Below are positions 63,251 through 64,000 of a stretch of 64,000 bases of DNA, piece after piece. The notes below the pieces were generated by a model that was not told where the DNA came from, searched no databases, and saw only the letters and a program-made list of their open reading frames with translations. The DNA comes from Pseudomonas sp. CC120222-01a. GTDB lineage: Bacteria > Pseudomonadota > Gammaproteobacteria > Pseudomonadales > Pseudomonadaceae. Each line of letters begins with the position of its first letter. The first letter of the stretch is position 1. Where the stretch lies: the NCBI RefSeq assembly GCF_003097235.1, contig NZ_QEQQ01000003.1, positions 62,001-126,000 of the forward strand. Reading direction: 5' to 3'. The position numbers were made by a program, and so were the translations under genes.

Positions 63251-63976
63251 ATGATGGAATATCTAAAGCGTTCGGTTAATGGTGATGCAGGGGAGTATCT
63301 AGCTGCGCACCGGTTTACCAGGGTACTGGGGTGGCCCTACCGGATGCTGGACGTAGATCTGGGCGTGGACGGGGAGATCGAAATACTTGATGCGAACGGT
63401 ACTTCGACGTCGGACATCATCAAGGTTCAGGTGAAGACCTTTGAGTCAATATCCAGTGAAGAGTCGAAGGGCATTTATGTAACTGATAAGCATATTAAGT
63501 ACTGGAAAAGATTCTGCCTGCCGATCATCATGGTGTGCGTTGATCTGAGCAAGGGCAAAGTTTACTGGAAGGCTGTGACGGCAACCGAGTGCTATCAAAG
63601 TGGTGGGGCCTCGCAGGTTGTTTCAATTGACTTACAGGCTGATGAGCTGACGCCAGGGTGTGCTGCACGGCTGAAAGAGCTGGTTTCTCCCGCCGATTCA
63701 AAGAATATTGAATCGGTGCTGGACTCCATGCGCCGTCTATGTGGCTCTATCAGAAATCAGAATGATGAGTGCGTAGATGATGAACAGCTGATTCGCGTCC
63801 AGAACCTGGTAGATAAGTTCGAGTCTGAGGCCCGGAAGTTTGATGAGCTCGCACACCATTTCCCTTGGCGTTGCGGGGTGCTCACTCGCCGGGAGGTCGA
63901 GTTGATGCGCTTTGTAGTTACCCAGGTGGATAACAAAGTGGGTGTGAGCTACAACAATACCGTCGAAGGGATGTGA
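63251..63976 (+). CDS. DUF4365-domain protein (PD-(D/E)xK nuclease-like)
   Basis: 241 residues; GAGGTG precedes ATG 63251. The N-terminal ~150 residues match DUF4365: GDAGEYLAAHRF with Glu15, VDLGVDGEIEIL with Asp40 and Glu44, and IKVQVKTF with Gln60-x-Lys62, the core of a PD-(D/E)xK nuclease site. The C-terminal ~90 residues are helical and unassigned. DUF4365 nucleases occur in defence islands and as effectors. Located 352 bp after the SMC-like ATPase on the same strand, it may be its nuclease partner (inference). Confidence 0.8.
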   Translation: MMEYLKRSVNGDAGEYLAAHRFTRVLGWPYRMLDVDLGVDGEIEILDANGTSTSDIIKVQVKTFESISSEESKGIYVTDKHIKYWKRFCLPIIMVCVDLSKGKVYWKAVTATECYQSGGASQVVSIDLQADELTPGCAARLKELVSPADSKNIESVLDSMRRLCGSIRNQNDECVDDEQLIRVQNLVDKFESEARKFDELAHHFPWRCGVLTRREVELMRFVVTQVDNKVGVSYNNTVEGM

Positions 63977-64000
63977 GCTTTTCTGCGATTTTAAGTGGCT

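Noticed and set aside
1-64000. CRISPR arrays, tRNA/rRNA genes or complete insertion sequences
   Set aside because: No regularly spaced repeats, cloverleaf-like sequence, rRNA motifs or transposase frames were recognised by eye.

Overview
The window looks like a Pseudomonas chromosome, probably of the P. putida/P. fluorescens lineage. This is inferred from gene content (glutathione-independent FdhA, DUF1302/DUF1329 pairs, OprD porin, GlxA-type AraC regulators, GbcA-like oxygenase, isolated quaternary-amine binding proteins, fused indolepyruvate oxidoreductase) and from moderately high GC with strong AGGAG ribosome sites. No rRNA, tRNA, CRISPR array, complete insertion sequence, integrase or replication origin was seen.

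Region 1 (1-19 kb, + strand) is a catabolic block for a lipophilic, probably methylated aromatic compound. It begins with the 3' part of an RND/MMPL exporter. A tightly overlapping operon follows (MFS, SDR, cupin, fumarylacetoacetase-like hydrolase, epimerase, cyclase). Next come a VanA/VanB-type demethylase with formaldehyde dehydrogenase, an AraC regulator, an extradiol-type VOC enzyme, a flavin monooxygenase, a DUF1302/DUF1329 envelope pair and a second Rieske oxygenase. Three copies of a ~50-bp bipartite element lie in front of the demethylase, the VOC enzyme and the monooxygenase, which marks them as one regulon, probably of the AraC protein. The order demethylation, hydroxylation, ring cleavage and hydrolysis is inferred; the substrate is unknown.

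Region 2 (19-27 kb, - strand) holds an aldehyde dehydrogenase, a DapA-family lyase, an MFS carrier, a FAD amine oxidoreductase, and GntR and GlxA regulators: an amine or imino-acid oxidation route. Region 3 (26.4-40.7 kb) is about quaternary amines: a GbcA-like Rieske oxygenase, two ABC binding proteins without permeases, an SDR, a CaiD-like hydratase, an ATP-grasp acyl-CoA ligase, an acyl-CoA dehydrogenase, two LysR regulators and three GlxA-type genes (one truncated). Ligase, dehydrogenase and hydratase together fit CoA-dependent processing of gamma-butyrobetaine, crotonobetaine or carnitine.

Region 4 (40.7-52.5 kb) has an HTH-PAS regulator, an OprD porin, an MFS carrier, an RraA/HMG-aldolase-like protein and an aconitase-family enzyme with its swivel domain first, followed by two LysR genes and a fused indolepyruvate:ferredoxin oxidoreductase. 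The porin-to-aconitase genes look like an uptake plus hydratase/aldolase module for a di- or tricarboxylate.

Region 5 (52.5-64 kb) is accessory DNA: small lineage-type proteins including an inverted paralogous pair, then DUF6119 (TIGR04141), DUF2971, DUF2622 (GhoS-like) and DUF3892 genes, a broken GntR gene, an uncharacterised gene divergent from an SMC/Rad50-like ATPase with a CxxC hook, and a DUF4365 nuclease-fold gene. This is the best candidate for an undescribed (possibly anti-phage) system.
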